A stretch of 64,000 nt of DNA from Marinagarivorans cellulosilyticus (GTDB lineage Bacteria > Pseudomonadota > Gammaproteobacteria > Pseudomonadales > Cellvibrionaceae), in assembly GCF_021655555.1 (NCBI RefSeq), contig NZ_AP023086.1:1684001-1748000 (forward strand), read 5' to 3'. The position numbers and the translations under genes were made by a program. Shown here in pieces: positions 8,342 to 17,792 of the stretch (within the stretch, counting starts at the first letter, position 1; every line of letters starts with the position of its first letter). A model generated the notes under the pieces. It saw only the letters and a program-made list of their open reading frames with translations. It made no database searches and was not told where the DNA came from.

Positions 8342-9307
8342 ATGGATGGTTTTGATCGCATTTACGATTTACACAAAATTTTACAGAGCCGAAAAACGGC
8401 AATACCACTCAAAGATATACTGGCTGAAATGGAGTGCTCGCGGGCAACGTTTAATCGTATTAAGCGCCATATGAGCGATTTTTTAGGGGCACCCATCGAA
8501 TACAGCCGCGAACGCGGTGGTTATCTGTATGGTGATGGCCACTACGAGCTACCCGGTACTTGGTTTAACCAGCAAGAATTACATGCCATGGTGGTGATGC
8601 ATGCACTACTGGAAAATACCGGCAATGGCTTGTTAACTGAGCAGCTAGCGCCGATAAAGGCCCGCTTTGAGCAATTACTTAAAGCGTCGTCTGTGAATGC
8701 GGCAGCGCTGAGCGAGAAAATTGTTGTTGTTAATGCAATCACGCGGCCGGTAAAGCATCGTTTTTTTGTCAAGCTTGCCAGCGCGCTATTTAACGAAACA
8801 ACGCTGGCGATTGAGTATTTAGGCCGTATTGATGGCAATGTTTCTAAGCGGGTTATTTCGCCGCTGCGTTTGGTGCTTTATCGCGGCAATTGGTATTTAG
8901 ATTGTTGGTGCCACTGGCGCAGCGCATTGCGTACTTTTGCTCTAGAAAATATCCAGTGGTGCTCCCAAGCTGATGCCCCCTTTCATGCGGTTAATGCCAG
9001 TACGCTCGATCAGCATGTTAAACCGACCTACGGCATTTATGCCGGCCAAGCGAATGAGCGTGCCGTGCTTAAGTTTACAGCGGCATCGGCGGCGCAAGTT
9101 ATGGCCGAGCAATGGCATCCAGAGCAACACATTGAAAAAAGTGATGATGGCAGTTTGTGTTTAAGCTTGCCGTACGACGCTGCATTACCGACAGAATTGG
9201 TAGCAGACATTTTAAGTTATGGTGCCCAAGTAGAAGTGGTGGCACCACAATCGCTGCGCGCGCATGTTGTGCAGGCGTTGCGCGCTACATTGGCGCGCTA
9301 CCAGTAG
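8342..9307 (+). CDS. YafY-type HTH/WYL-domain transcriptional regulator
   Basis: 321 residues from the ATG at 8342. This start gives MDGFDRIYDLHKILQSRK, the usual beginning of the family; the frame is open back to 8258, but those 28 extra residues have no family counterpart. Residues of about 1 to 65 form the winged helix-turn-helix (ILAEMECSRATFNRIKRHMS). The middle holds the WYL domain (VISPLRLVLYRGNWYLDCWC, with WYL present), and the C-terminus the WCX-type extension (VVAPQSLRAHVVQALRATLARY). WYL regulators sense nucleotides or small ligands and often control stress or defence genes. Targets are not evident, apart from the divergent gene. Confidence 0.85.
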   Translation: MDGFDRIYDLHKILQSRKTAIPLKDILAEMECSRATFNRIKRHMSDFLGAPIEYSRERGGYLYGDGHYELPGTWFNQQELHAMVVMHALLENTGNGLLTEQLAPIKARFEQLLKASSVNAAALSEKIVVVNAITRPVKHRFFVKLASALFNETTLAIEYLGRIDGNVSKRVISPLRLVLYRGNWYLDCWCHWRSALRTFALENIQWCSQADAPFHAVNASTLDQHVKPTYGIYAGQANERAVLKFTAASAAQVMAEQWHPEQHIEKSDDGSLCLSLPYDAALPTELVADILSYGAQVEVVAPQSLRAHVVQALRATLARYQ

Positions 9308-9319
9308 TCCTGCTGCATG

Positions 9320-9718
9320 TTAAGCGTACTGAATCACTAAATTGACCCAAAGCCCCAAAGCAAAGAGCACCCCAAACCAAAAGACCAGCATACGGTGCAA
9401 AATATTGTTGTACGTGAGGTGGACGATGACATGCGCAATACGAGAAAAGACAAACAGCCACGCCATCACTAATGCAGCGGTGCTTTGAATGCCTAGTGCT
9501 AGGTATAGGGTGCCAGCGACATAAAATAACACCGGTAGCTCAAACTGGTTGTTGTAATTGCGCGTAGTACGCAGCACAAAATCGGGGAAGTCGCCCTGCA
9601 TGGTGCGAAACATTTTGATGGGGATTTGTTTATTGCGTACTCCTTTAACACGGCTAGTAACGGCAATAACGCCCACAGCAGTGGTAAGAAGGACCATGGC
9701 AAACATCGCGTATAACAT
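9320..9718 (-). CDS. MAPEG family membrane protein
   Basis: 132 residues, four hydrophobic segments. It carries the MAPEG-type motifs: RTTRNYNNQFELPVLFYVAG (conserved Asn/Glu in the second loop) and FSRIAHVIVHLTYNNILHR. The family includes glutathione-dependent membrane enzymes, but most bacterial members are uncharacterised. It converges on the WYL regulator gene with only 12 bases between stops. Confidence 0.85.
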   Translation of the reverse strand: MLYAMFAMVLLTTAVGVIAVTSRVKGVRNKQIPIKMFRTMQGDFPDFVLRTTRNYNNQFELPVLFYVAGTLYLALGIQSTAALVMAWLFVFSRIAHVIVHLTYNNILHRMLVFWFGVLFALGLWVNLVIQYA

Positions 9719-9790
9719 AATATTCCTTTTGTGGGTTTACGATTAGCAAGTTTGCCATGTTAACTGTTTAGGTGGCTTGGCGTTAGTTTT

Positions 9791-11206
9791 TCAACCTAGG
9801 TTCAAACTGGCGTAGGCCGCCAGAGCGGTTTCGCGGGCTGTTTTGTGGTCGACCATTGGCGCTGGGTAATCTTGCCCGATAACAACACCGGCCGCTTTCA
9901 GCTCTGCTTCGGGGGCCAGCCAGGGGGCGTGAATAAATTTTGCGGGCAGTTTGGCAAGCTCTGGCACGTAAGCGCGAATGTAATCGCCGTGTTTATCAAA
10001 CTTTTCGCTTTGGGTTATGGGGTTGAATATACGAAAGTAGGGCGCAGCATCGGCACCGCAGCCGGCTACCCACTGCCAACCGGCGGTATTATTCGCCAGG
10101 TCGGCATCTAGCAGGGTATCCCAAAACCAGTCGGCACCGTGCTGCCAGTGCAGTTGTAAATGCTTGGTTAAAAAAGATGCTACCACCATGCGCACACGGT
10201 TATGCATCCAGCCTGTTTGCCAAAGCTGGCGCATTCCCGCATCCACTAAAGGGTAGCCTGTTTGCCCTTGTTGCCACTTTTCTAGCGTATTACCGGTTGG
10301 CTTTTGCCAAGGGAACTTGTCAAATTTGGCTTTGAAGGGCTCCTTAATCATGTGCTCGAAGTGGTGAACTAAGTAGTAGCTAAAGTCGCGCCAGAATAAC
10401 TGTCGCAAATAGGGCGCGGCTTCGCCTGAGGGGAAGTGTGTGCTTACTGTTTGCCATATTTGACGGGGGCTAATTTCGCCGAAATGTAAATGCGGCGATA
10501 GCATCGAGGTGCCATCACTGCTGGGAATATCGCGCTCTACATTGTAGTTTTGCAGTTGCTCTATAACACTTGCTAGGCGCAAATGTGCGCCAGCTTCACC
10601 GGGTTGCCAGTGGTGTTTAAATGCTTTGGCCCAATTGGGCTTTTGGGGTAGCCATTTCAGCTTTTTAAGTGTGCTACTGGCACTGTGCTTGTGAGGGTGC
10701 CATTGGTAGTTTTTTGGCATCTTCACTGCTGTAGGCTGGCCAAGCTGGGCCACCGCCGTTTTGTAAAAGGGCGTGAATACCTTGAAAGGGGTGCCTTGCT
10801 TATTAAATAGCGTGCTGGGCTCCAGCAAAAGTTGGCCTGCAAACTGGCGGCAGGTAATATCGTGTTCTAACGCGGCTTGCTGTAGTTGTTTTTGCTGTTT
10901 TGCCAGCCAAGGCTCGTGAGCGCAGCTAAAATGAATGTGTTCACATTGGTGTTGTTTCGCTAAGGTGAGTAAGCTTTCGGTGGTGCCAAGGTGTATTAGC
11001 AATTTGCCGCCTAGTGTCTGCAGTTGCTGATCAAGGGCGATTAAGCTGTGGTGTAGCCACCACAAACTGGCCCCACTATGGCCTGCTGGGTTAGTGGTAT
11101 CGACAAGGTATACCGGCAAAATGGCATCGCCTAGCTTTGCTGCAGCGTGCAGTGCAGGGTTATCGCTTAAGCGTAAATCGTGGGTAAACCAAACGAGAGT
11201 TGTCAT
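9791..11206 (-). CDS. phrB: Deoxyribodipyrimidine photo-lyase
   Basis: 471 residues, the usual length for class I cyclobutane pyrimidine dimer photolyases. The N-terminal Rossmann domain begins MTTLVWFTHDLRLSDNPAL and would bind the antenna pigment. The C-terminal FAD-binding domain has SPHLHFGEISPRQIW, FWRDFSYYLVHHF, MRQLWQTGWMHNRVRMVVASF and NTAGWQWVAGCGADAAPYFR, which form the flavin pocket and substrate-binding region. It reverses UV-induced pyrimidine dimers in a light-driven reaction in the cytoplasm. It stands as a single gene; no regulator nearby explains its expression. Confidence 0.95.
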   Translation of the reverse strand: MTTLVWFTHDLRLSDNPALHAAAKLGDAILPVYLVDTTNPAGHSGASLWWLHHSLIALDQQLQTLGGKLLIHLGTTESLLTLAKQHQCEHIHFSCAHEPWLAKQQKQLQQAALEHDITCRQFAGQLLLEPSTLFNKQGTPFKVFTPFYKTAVAQLGQPTAVKMPKNYQWHPHKHSASSTLKKLKWLPQKPNWAKAFKHHWQPGEAGAHLRLASVIEQLQNYNVERDIPSSDGTSMLSPHLHFGEISPRQIWQTVSTHFPSGEAAPYLRQLFWRDFSYYLVHHFEHMIKEPFKAKFDKFPWQKPTGNTLEKWQQGQTGYPLVDAGMRQLWQTGWMHNRVRMVVASFLTKHLQLHWQHGADWFWDTLLDADLANNTAGWQWVAGCGADAAPYFRIFNPITQSEKFDKHGDYIRAYVPELAKLPAKFIHAPWLAPEAELKAAGVVIGQDYPAPMVDHKTARETALAAYASLNLG

Positions 11207-11317
11207 TAGTTGTGGCTACTATGCTGTAATTTCAAAAGCCTTTATCAGGCGGCTAGCGGGTTTATACATCAATTGTGGTGAGTTGGATGGCTTGCCGATG
11301 CAAATAGGATCGATTGC

Positions 11318-11860
11318 GTGAAATGGTTAATGGTGAAAATGGTTATGATGCTGGCGATTGGCTTTGGCATTCTTAACTATGCGTTGTATTTAAAAACTGG
11401 CAAGAGTCCTTTGGCTGATATGGATTGGTCGATGCCTAAATTTACTGTGCCCGATATGGCAACCTTAAAAGATGCTATACCGGACGTGGATTTGCCGTCC
11501 ATGCCCGGCATTGGCGAACACGCCGAAGGCAAGCCTATAGAAGTGTATAAGTGGGTGGATGCCGACGGTGTAATTAATTACAGCCAGACCAAGCCAGAAA
11601 GCTCAGTTAGCGCAGAGGTAATGATGGTCGACCCAGAAACCAACGTGGTACAAGCAGACAAACTGCCAGAGCCTACCCCCGAACCCGAACAGCCGGTTGC
11701 TGAGGTCAAGCCTGCGCCATCGCTGCCGGATATGTCGTTGTTGCCCACCCCAGATCGCGTAAAACAGCTAATGGATGATGCAAAGGGGATTCAAACAAAA
11801 ATGGACGACCGCGCTAAAATGCTCGAAAGCGTGGTCAATGGTGCCATGCAAGAAAAGTAA
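11318..11860 (+). CDS. DUF4124 domain membrane-anchored protein
   Basis: 180 residues. A GTG start at 11318 follows AGGA by 8 bases. One N-terminal transmembrane segment (WLMVKMVMMLAIGFGILNYALYL) anchors the protein. A Pro/Met-rich region leads to the DUF4124 core (IEVYKWVDADGVINYSQTKPE, with the characteristic KWVDxxGxxxYSxxxP pattern). Then comes a Pro/Glu-rich stretch and a charged helix (RVKQLMDDAKGIQTKMDDRAKMLESV). The family is periplasmic and of unknown function. It converges on a PilZ gene. Confidence 0.8.
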   Translation: MKWLMVKMVMMLAIGFGILNYALYLKTGKSPLADMDWSMPKFTVPDMATLKDAIPDVDLPSMPGIGEHAEGKPIEVYKWVDADGVINYSQTKPESSVSAEVMMVDPETNVVQADKLPEPTPEPEQPVAEVKPAPSLPDMSLLPTPDRVKQLMDDAKGIQTKMDDRAKMLESVVNGAMQEK

Positions 11861-11873
11861 AGCCGCCGATGGT

Positions 11874-12257
11874 TTAGGTTGCCATCTCGGCTTTAATAAC
11901 AAGCTCTGCGAGCACGCGCTCGGAGGCATTTGGGTCTTCAAGGTTGGTTTCGATAAGCCTGCGCAAATGGGTGATAGAGTCCATATCAATGCTTGTGCAG
12001 TGAAAGCCTAGCGCTTGATCGCTACTGTGTACCAGTGCCACCTGCATAGCGATATGCACCTCTTCAGATAACACAATTTTTACCGTGCAGGGCATATCAC
12101 TGCGTAAGTGATAATGCGCTGGCGTTTTCACCAATAAACCGTTTAGCGAAACATCGACGAGCTCGGTAATAAAGCTGCGCTCGCCTTGGCTTATGCTCGC
12201 TTTGGCTTCAAAAACCACTCGGCTGTACTGGCGGCGCTCTTCCATATTGCTGGGCAT
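11874..12257 (-). CDS. PilZ domain protein
   Basis: 127 residues. The c-di-GMP binding signature of PilZ is present: ERRQYSRVVF (RxxxR) near the N-terminus and ELVDVSLNGLLV ((D/N)xSxxG) about 25 residues later. The C-terminal helix region (DSITHLRRLIETNLEDP) is typical of stand-alone PilZ proteins of pseudomonad and Cellvibrio-type bacteria. AGGAG lies upstream of the ATG. Likely a c-di-GMP receptor affecting motility, pili or exopolysaccharide; the partner is unknown. Confidence 0.88.
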   Translation of the reverse strand: MPSNMEERRQYSRVVFEAKASISQGERSFITELVDVSLNGLLVKTPAHYHLRSDMPCTVKIVLSEEVHIAMQVALVHSSDQALGFHCTSIDMDSITHLRRLIETNLEDPNASERVLAELVIKAEMAT

Positions 12258-12684
12258 TGTGCTTGGTTCTCCTATTTAAATGACGCAGCGGTGTTTTCAG
12301 TAATGGCTGCGCTAACACAGTAATGATAGTTGAGGCGCTAGCATTGTGTAGTGAAGTTGCTGTTATCTTGGTTATTTAACGCACAAGGGCCCCTAATATA
12401 TAAGCCGCGTATTGCACTGCGCTGGAATATCAGAGGAGTCTTGAACTTAATCAGTGATAGTCGAATATGACATTAATTGTGGGATCTATTTGTTACAGGA
12501 ATATTTTGTTATATCGGCTAGATATAACGCTGCTTGCGCGTGGCTGGGCTATGCTTTTTGTTGACGGGCCAAAACTCCTAACGTCTACGTGGGTTGGTAA
12601 TGCACTATGCCGCACCGCGTAATATTGCCGTAGGCAATAAAAAAACAAAGGAGTGCGGTAGATAATTAAGAGGATAAGAGAGTT
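12258..12684. other. Intergenic region between divergent PilZ and CheX-like genes
   Basis: 427 bases without a convincing gene. A short stem TATTGCC-GTA-GGCAATA (about 12623-12639) is followed by an A-run; it does not have the polarity of a terminator on either strand. Promoters for the two divergent genes are expected here, but none stands out. Confidence 0.5.
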
Positions 12685-13239
12685 ATGAATAATTCGAATG
12701 GCGCGGTGCGTGAGGTAATAGAATCGCTTTTTGAGCAAGCCGCAACAGAGGTGTTCTCCCCTATTGGCTTAGGCTTAAATTCTGTAACGCTGGATGCATC
12801 GATTTGTAACAAGCAAATCGTTGGCGATAGCGTGTTATCGGTATTGAGCGCTGCAGGCAATGGCATAAAGATATTGTCGTCAATTAACGCCAACTTCGCG
12901 ACGTTACAAGCTCTTTACCCCTTAGGAGACAACCCCACGGCAGACGAGTTACGCGACTGGTGCGGCGAGCTGAACAACCAGTTGGTCGGGGCGGCAAAAA
13001 ACCATATGCTAGCGTACGATTGCAAAGTATTAATGGGCTTGCCAACCTTAATCCAGGGCGAGAATTTGGCGAGTATCAGCTCGAGTGAAGCTTGTATTAG
13101 CAAGCGTGTTTTCCTGTCTGGCGAAGGAGAAATTATCACCTACTTATCGACCATTATCGAACCTGCCTTTACTATTCGCGACGAACCAGATGAGTCGTTA
13201 ACTGGTTTAACCCAGGGTGGCGAGTTGTCGTTTTTTTAG
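12685..13239 (+). CDS. CheX/CheC-like chemotaxis phosphatase domain protein
   Basis: 184 residues. The central helix reads DWCGELNNQLVGAAKNHML, matching the ExxN phosphatase motif of the CheC/CheX/FliY family (E-L-N-N). KVLMGLPTLIQGENL follows, as the beta strand and G-rich loop that come next in CheX. A second pseudo-repeat is not obvious, so CheX is a better fit than CheC. It would dephosphorylate a response regulator such as CheY, or act in another signalling pathway; no chemotaxis genes are adjacent. The PilZ gene is divergent from it, which suggests a motility or signalling theme. Confidence 0.65.
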   Translation: MNNSNGAVREVIESLFEQAATEVFSPIGLGLNSVTLDASICNKQIVGDSVLSVLSAAGNGIKILSSINANFATLQALYPLGDNPTADELRDWCGELNNQLVGAAKNHMLAYDCKVLMGLPTLIQGENLASISSSEACISKRVFLSGEGEIITYLSTIIEPAFTIRDEPDESLTGLTQGGELSFF

Positions 13240-13795
13240 CGGCTTTTTAGTGGCCTTTTAGAGGGTGCGAACAGGCTATTATAAGCTTTAGTTTGTTCGC
13301 GCAGCTCTAGCAAAATCAATGCGCAGTTACGCAGTTGCGGCGGTGCTATTTATCTTCCGCGTGGTGCGTTAGTTCTCCTCGCCTATGCCTACAACTACTA
13401 TGCTGGTGGCGCTAATTTAACTCAATGATTGACCATCATTAACCATTTATAAAAAGAGAGCGCTGCTCGCTATTTATTGGTTTTCCCCCCATTTATCGCT
13501 AAAAATCCAAGATATTGGCATCCCATTTTACTTTTTACCCTATTGGGACTCGCTGTTACCTCGTGCCTGCACATAAGCTACAACCCTTATGGATACTGAC
13601 GTTCTAGGCACCAAAAGAATGTGGGAATTCCCACTGTTTGTCCCACATTAATTAAAGTGAAGGCAGTTCACATTTCCCCGCAAATTGGCCTCAAAATTAG
13701 CTGTTAAGGTATTCACAAGCAGGTCTGCAACCACCTGTTTTTTAAGCCCAGATTTTTAGGGTAACAATACTTAAATAACTAATAAGAGGCATCAC
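13240..13795. other. 556-base intergenic region upstream of the DUF1592-DUF1552 operon
   Basis: No gene is convincing here. The notable element is an inverted repeat at 13618-13649: arms AATGTGGGA and TCCCACATT, with an internal 14-base perfect palindrome GTGGGAATTCCCAC (13621-13634), giving three GTGGGA half sites in 32 bases. It lies about 150 bases before the DUF1592 start, so it could be a regulatory operator. Confidence 0.5.
13618..13649. promoter_or_regulatory. Candidate operator, nested GTGGGA/TCCCAC inverted repeats
   Basis: Perfect 9-base arms AATGTGGGA/TCCCACATT enclose a perfect palindrome GTGGGAATTCCCAC. Overlapping half sites of this kind are typical of regulator binding sites. 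It precedes the DUF1592 lipoprotein gene; the regulator is unknown. Confidence 0.4.
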
Positions 13796-16066
13796 ATGCA
13801 CCAGCGAAACGTTCATCGCCAGCTGCCACAACTCTTCTTTGCCTGCACGCTTGGATTCTTAACTGGCTGTGTTGGTGAGATTGGAACGTCGAGTAGCTCG
13901 GCGCCAAATTCCAGTGAAAATCAAACATCAAGCGTTTCTTCACTTTCTTCTGCAGGTGTATCGTCACTATCCTCTGCGAGCGTATCGGGTAGTACCAGTA
14001 GTGCGCCGCAGAGCGATGCTTTTGCTCGCGGTAAAGCATTGTATGAAAGTTTGGAACTCACCTGCTCTCTTTGCCATGAAAAAGACGGAAGTGGTGGAGC
14101 CATTATGAAGCCACTGGCGCCGGGAGCTTGCACACTTGAGGCGACAGATGGCTGCAATGATATACCGACTGTTGCGCGATACATCGCAGGTAATATGCCC
14201 GATAAAAGCGGGAGGTGTACCGATACCAACGGTTCGAGCTGTGCGACAGATATTGCGACTTATATCATCACCGCCTTTGACCCGGCGAACAATGTTTCAA
14301 ATGGCGACCGAGACGGCGACGGTGTGGCTGATGAAGATGATAAGTGCCCAGGCACCGACTCAGGTAAAAGCGTAGGCCCTACTGGCTGCGCTGCTAAAGA
14401 TGAGACCGACTTGCCGGTTGTAAACAGCATAACCACACCGCAGATGCGCTTAACTGCTAGCCAGTATGCCAACACCATCAAGACGGCGTTTGGGCAAGAG
14501 AGTTTGCCAAATATTACCTACATGTCGGATTTGTTTGGCCCCTTTGAGATTTTTGCTAACAATGCCAATGGTACTGCTGCCCCAGGCGACTTTAGTACAG
14601 TGCTTGGCGGGGCTAAAGTTTTAGCGCAGAGCATTGCCAAGGGGTACAGTGCAAAATGCAGTGATAACAATTGGCGCAATAACACCGAGCAGTGTGTGAC
14701 AGACCACCTCGCTCCTGCTTTGCAAATGCTCTATCGTGAGCAAAGTCTACCTGCCGCAGATATTCAATCGGTAGCCAGTGTCATCAAAGCCAACTTTGCG
14801 CTAAATGCGACTACCGAGCAAGCCATTGCCGCAGGCATTACCTTGGCACTGATTGATGATCGAACCATTTTCAAATTAGAGCATGGCAGTTCTCCACTTG
14901 TCAGCGGCAAGCAGCAATTAACAGAGCGTGAGTTTATTAATCGCCTTTCTTATTTTTTAGTGGGCAATACGCCAGATGAAGCGCTGATTGCTGATGTTAA
15001 TGGCATCATCAATACTCCCAGTAAAATTAGTCGCCAAGCGGAGCGTTTAGCGGCGCAAAAGCTGCACCAAGATGTTGTTTGGAAATTTGTTGCTGAGTGG
15101 TTAAATATTCAAACGACGGTACCGTCTGAAGCGATGGCTTTGGTGCCTGCGCCATTAGTGGGTGATCAGTGTAACTACACTGGCCAGTGCAAAACAAAGT
15201 TTGCCGGTTTAGCGCAAAGCTATGACTGCGCCAATAGTGCTAGCGCTAATAGCGTGTGTATGTGTGATGGTGCGCGTTGCGATAGCCTTTCTGGTGGAAC
15301 TGCGTTGTCGCTTGCTGATGCTGCTCAGTTGGAAACGCGCAAGTTTATCGACTACATCGTTGATAACAATTTGCCCTTCTCTGAATTATTCAACGCTAAC
15401 TACAGCTTTATTAACAAAACGCTAGCTGAGCATTACAAGGTGCCTGCCCCAGCTGCTGATTGGGAATTATATACCTTTCCTGCCGGTGCTAATCGACAAG
15501 GTATTTTGACTCATGCCAGCTTCCTAAGTAGCAATGGTAATCACGGGCGTGATCTCAATACTATTTTCCGCGGAAAAGTTCTTTATGAGCGTTTGTTCTG
15601 CGAAAAAATGCCCATCCCGCCAAATGCAAATGAGTTGTTTGAGTTAAATGACCAAATAGCGGATAGGACGGTCGACCCTATTTGTGGCGCTTGCCACAAC
15701 AAGGTTGACCCCATTGGCCGAATTTTCGATTTATACGATGACAATGGTGGCCTTTACGAGAGTCAAGAGCTATTCGGTGAAGTTACGGCATCGGCGGATA
15801 TTTCCAATACTTACGACAGCGTGGCGGAATTATCCAGCGCTATAGCGGGCAGTGAATCGGTGCTTTATTGCGCGACACAGCAATTATTTCGCTCAAGCTT
15901 AGGGCGTGATGTAAGCCGTGCGGAAACCGAGAGCTTCATGCAGGTTCGCGATGCTCTTAGTGGTGGCACCCTTAGCGAGGCAATGAGCGCACTTGCCGCA
16001 ACAGATGCTTTTAAGCATGTGTACACCAACTTCAATCCTGATTCACAATGTTCGATGGGGAACTAA
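13796..16066 (+). CDS. Cytochrome c / TSP3 / DUF1592-DUF1588-DUF1585 lipoprotein
   Basis: 756 residues. The lipobox Cys is residue 25 (GFLTGC), followed by a Ser-rich linker to about residue 72. A small cytochrome c module has C90-SL-CH94, M134 in GNMP and a late Cys pair. A TSP3 calcium loop (DRDGDGVADEDDKCPGT) ends near residue 200. The rest matches the DUF1592/DUF1588/DUF1585 modules of planctomycete-type cytochrome proteins: LTEREFINRLSYFLVG, RQGILTHASFLSSNGN, FRGKVLYERLFCEKMPIPP and a second CxxCH (ICGACHNKVDPIG). It is followed after 2 bases by the DUF1552 gene, its standard partner. Predicted to be surface-anchored; the reaction is not known. Confidence 0.85.
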   Translation: MHQRNVHRQLPQLFFACTLGFLTGCVGEIGTSSSSAPNSSENQTSSVSSLSSAGVSSLSSASVSGSTSSAPQSDAFARGKALYESLELTCSLCHEKDGSGGAIMKPLAPGACTLEATDGCNDIPTVARYIAGNMPDKSGRCTDTNGSSCATDIATYIITAFDPANNVSNGDRDGDGVADEDDKCPGTDSGKSVGPTGCAAKDETDLPVVNSITTPQMRLTASQYANTIKTAFGQESLPNITYMSDLFGPFEIFANNANGTAAPGDFSTVLGGAKVLAQSIAKGYSAKCSDNNWRNNTEQCVTDHLAPALQMLYREQSLPAADIQSVASVIKANFALNATTEQAIAAGITLALIDDRTIFKLEHGSSPLVSGKQQLTEREFINRLSYFLVGNTPDEALIADVNGIINTPSKISRQAERLAAQKLHQDVVWKFVAEWLNIQTTVPSEAMALVPAPLVGDQCNYTGQCKTKFAGLAQSYDCANSASANSVCMCDGARCDSLSGGTALSLADAAQLETRKFIDYIVDNNLPFSELFNANYSFINKTLAEHYKVPAPAADWELYTFPAGANRQGILTHASFLSSNGNHGRDLNTIFRGKVLYERLFCEKMPIPPNANELFELNDQIADRTVDPICGACHNKVDPIGRIFDLYDDNGGLYESQELFGEVTASADISNTYDSVAELSSAIAGSESVLYCATQQLFRSSLGRDVSRAETESFMQVRDALSGGTLSEAMSALAATDAFKHVYTNFNPDSQCSMGN

Positions 16067-16068
16067 TT

Positions 16069-17631
16069 ATGACAACTTCAAATAACCTCCGCCGACGCGA
16101 ATTTATTAAACACACTGCTGCCGCTACCGGTGCGGCGTCTGTTTCTACCTTAATGGTGCAGCGGGCTCTTGCGCAAGAAACGGGTTTTAAGCGTGTTATC
16201 TTCTTTTACAAGCCCGAAGGTTGTGAACAAGAAGCATTTTGGCCTGTGAACACCGGTGCGCTGCAAATTGACATGAATGCTGATTTTCGTAACGGTGCGC
16301 CTGAAAGCCGAGGTGGTTCTATTCGGAATTACAACAACCGAAATACTGCCGCAGCGACTTATTGCTTACAGCCATTAAAGCGCCACCAAAATGATATATC
16401 GCTTTATAGTGGCTTCGCGAATAAATTAATGGGTACCACTAAGGCTCACGTTCAAGTGGTGGATCATGCTTTGACGGGCGGGACGCCTAATCAAGGTAGT
16501 ATTGATTACCACCTAGGGCGTGCCATTGGCGGTGATACATTGGTTAAGCAAATGTATACCGGTGTTTGGGCTCACCATGTGCTTAGCCAAGGGCCTGGTA
16601 ATGACTTTTTAAATCCCCGACGAGATTTTCAAGGTCGTCCGTCGGGCAATAGTAACTGGAACCCAGTAGAAACTTACTTGCAGGTCTTCAGAAATGGTAT
16701 TCCTGCTCCGAGTGGCGGTGGGGGCGTCGATAACTCAGCATTGCTTCAAGAACTACGCTCTGAGCAATCGGTATTAAAAGCCATGGAAGACCGCTTGGCA
16801 CAAGTGAAATGCTTAGGTGGGCAAGAAGCCTACGAAAAATATAGCACCTTGCTACAAAGCTATACGCAATTAAAAACAGATGCCGACAAAAATATTGCGC
16901 TAGCGGAAGCAGAAGCGGGTAACGCGTCCGACATTCAAGATGTCCGTTTTGATATCCCCAATGGTTGGCTTAATAACACCGCTGGGAATGTTACTAACCG
17001 CTCAAACTATTGGAATGACTCTGCCAACTTTGAGCGCTTGGTGGATTTTTCAATCGACACCACCATTGCTGCTTTAGCGCTGGATCGCTCGCGAGTTTCG
17101 GTATTGCAATTTAGTGGTAGCGGCAACAACAATGGCGCCATTGACGGTAACCATTATCGCAATTTCGAACGTGTAGCGAGCAACCCTTATTATCAGGGTA
17201 TGGGGAACGGCAAGGGGATTCCTAGTTTAGAAGGGGGTGGGGTGAATGATCATACCTACGGTCATGCCGCTGGTGGAGATAGCGTTCGCCGCAATCACGC
17301 CCGAACTCACCGTTGGTACATGGATAAATTGGCGCGCATGATCGACCGCTTGAAAGAAATCCCTGATGGCCGAGGCACCATGTTTGATACCACTCTTATT
17401 GTCCACTGTTCAGAATTTGGTATGTATAACCATCGCGCCCACGATATGCCTTATATGATTTGTGGTAACGGCGGCGGTGCATTCAAAACAGGGCAATATC
17501 TGGATGCGCGCAATGGCAATAATTTCCGTAATCATGCCGATTTCTTTTTGGCCATTGCACAGGGTTTAGGTGCGGGAATGAACCGCTTTGGTGAATCCTC
17601 AACTCCCTACAGTGCAATGCTAAACCGGTAA
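16069..17631 (+). CDS. Tat-exported DUF1552 protein
   Basis: 520 residues from the ATG at 16069, 2 bases after the upstream stop; the frame is open 7 codons earlier, but this start places the twin-arginine signal correctly (LRRREFIKHTAAATGAASVSTLMVQRALAQ region). DUF1552 features follow: GFKRVIFFYKPEGCEQEAFWP, SIDYHLGRAIGG, LVDFSIDTTIAALALDRSRV and FDTTLIVHCSEFGMYNHRAHDMPYMICGNGGG, which recall the DUF1501/sulfatase-like fold. Tat export means it folds in the cytoplasm, perhaps with a cofactor. DUF1552 genes are regularly paired with DUF1592/DUF1588 cytochrome genes, as here. Function unknown. Confidence 0.88.
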   Translation: MTTSNNLRRREFIKHTAAATGAASVSTLMVQRALAQETGFKRVIFFYKPEGCEQEAFWPVNTGALQIDMNADFRNGAPESRGGSIRNYNNRNTAAATYCLQPLKRHQNDISLYSGFANKLMGTTKAHVQVVDHALTGGTPNQGSIDYHLGRAIGGDTLVKQMYTGVWAHHVLSQGPGNDFLNPRRDFQGRPSGNSNWNPVETYLQVFRNGIPAPSGGGGVDNSALLQELRSEQSVLKAMEDRLAQVKCLGGQEAYEKYSTLLQSYTQLKTDADKNIALAEAEAGNASDIQDVRFDIPNGWLNNTAGNVTNRSNYWNDSANFERLVDFSIDTTIAALALDRSRVSVLQFSGSGNNNGAIDGNHYRNFERVASNPYYQGMGNGKGIPSLEGGGVNDHTYGHAAGGDSVRRNHARTHRWYMDKLARMIDRLKEIPDGRGTMFDTTLIVHCSEFGMYNHRAHDMPYMICGNGGGAFKTGQYLDARNGNNFRNHADFFLAIAQGLGAGMNRFGESSTPYSAMLNR

Positions 17632-17690
17632 GCCTGCCTTCGTCGGCGTACCCTCGCCCTTCTGGGTTTCAACTTCATCCTGAGGTTGAA

Positions 17691-17745
17691 CCTAGAAAAC
17701 GCAGTTGAATCATCAAAGCCTATGTATCCCCTTGGTGCGCAATGC
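17691..17745. repeat. Dispersed repeat, copy A
   Basis: CCTAGAAAACGCAGTTGAAT followed by CATCAAAGCCTA and, after a few bases, CCCCTTGGTGCGCAATGC. The same order of blocks, with few changes, is found at 49464-49517. It lies in the noncoding region downstream of the DUF1552 gene, just before a gene fragment. Confidence 0.6.
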
Positions 17746-17792
17746 ACACTAGGGGAATACGCATCTTTTTGACGCTCAATTACGGCTTCTAG

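Noticed and set aside
12615..12645. Terminator-like stem TATTGCC-GTA-GGCAATA
   Set aside because: The A-run follows the stem on the plus strand, so neither strand has a stem followed by T; there is also no gene ending there.
17641..17760. Integron attC site
   Set aside because: GTTGAAC/GTTGAAT words fit the GTTRRRY end, but I could not find the complementary RYYYAAC end in the right place, and no integrase gene is in the window.
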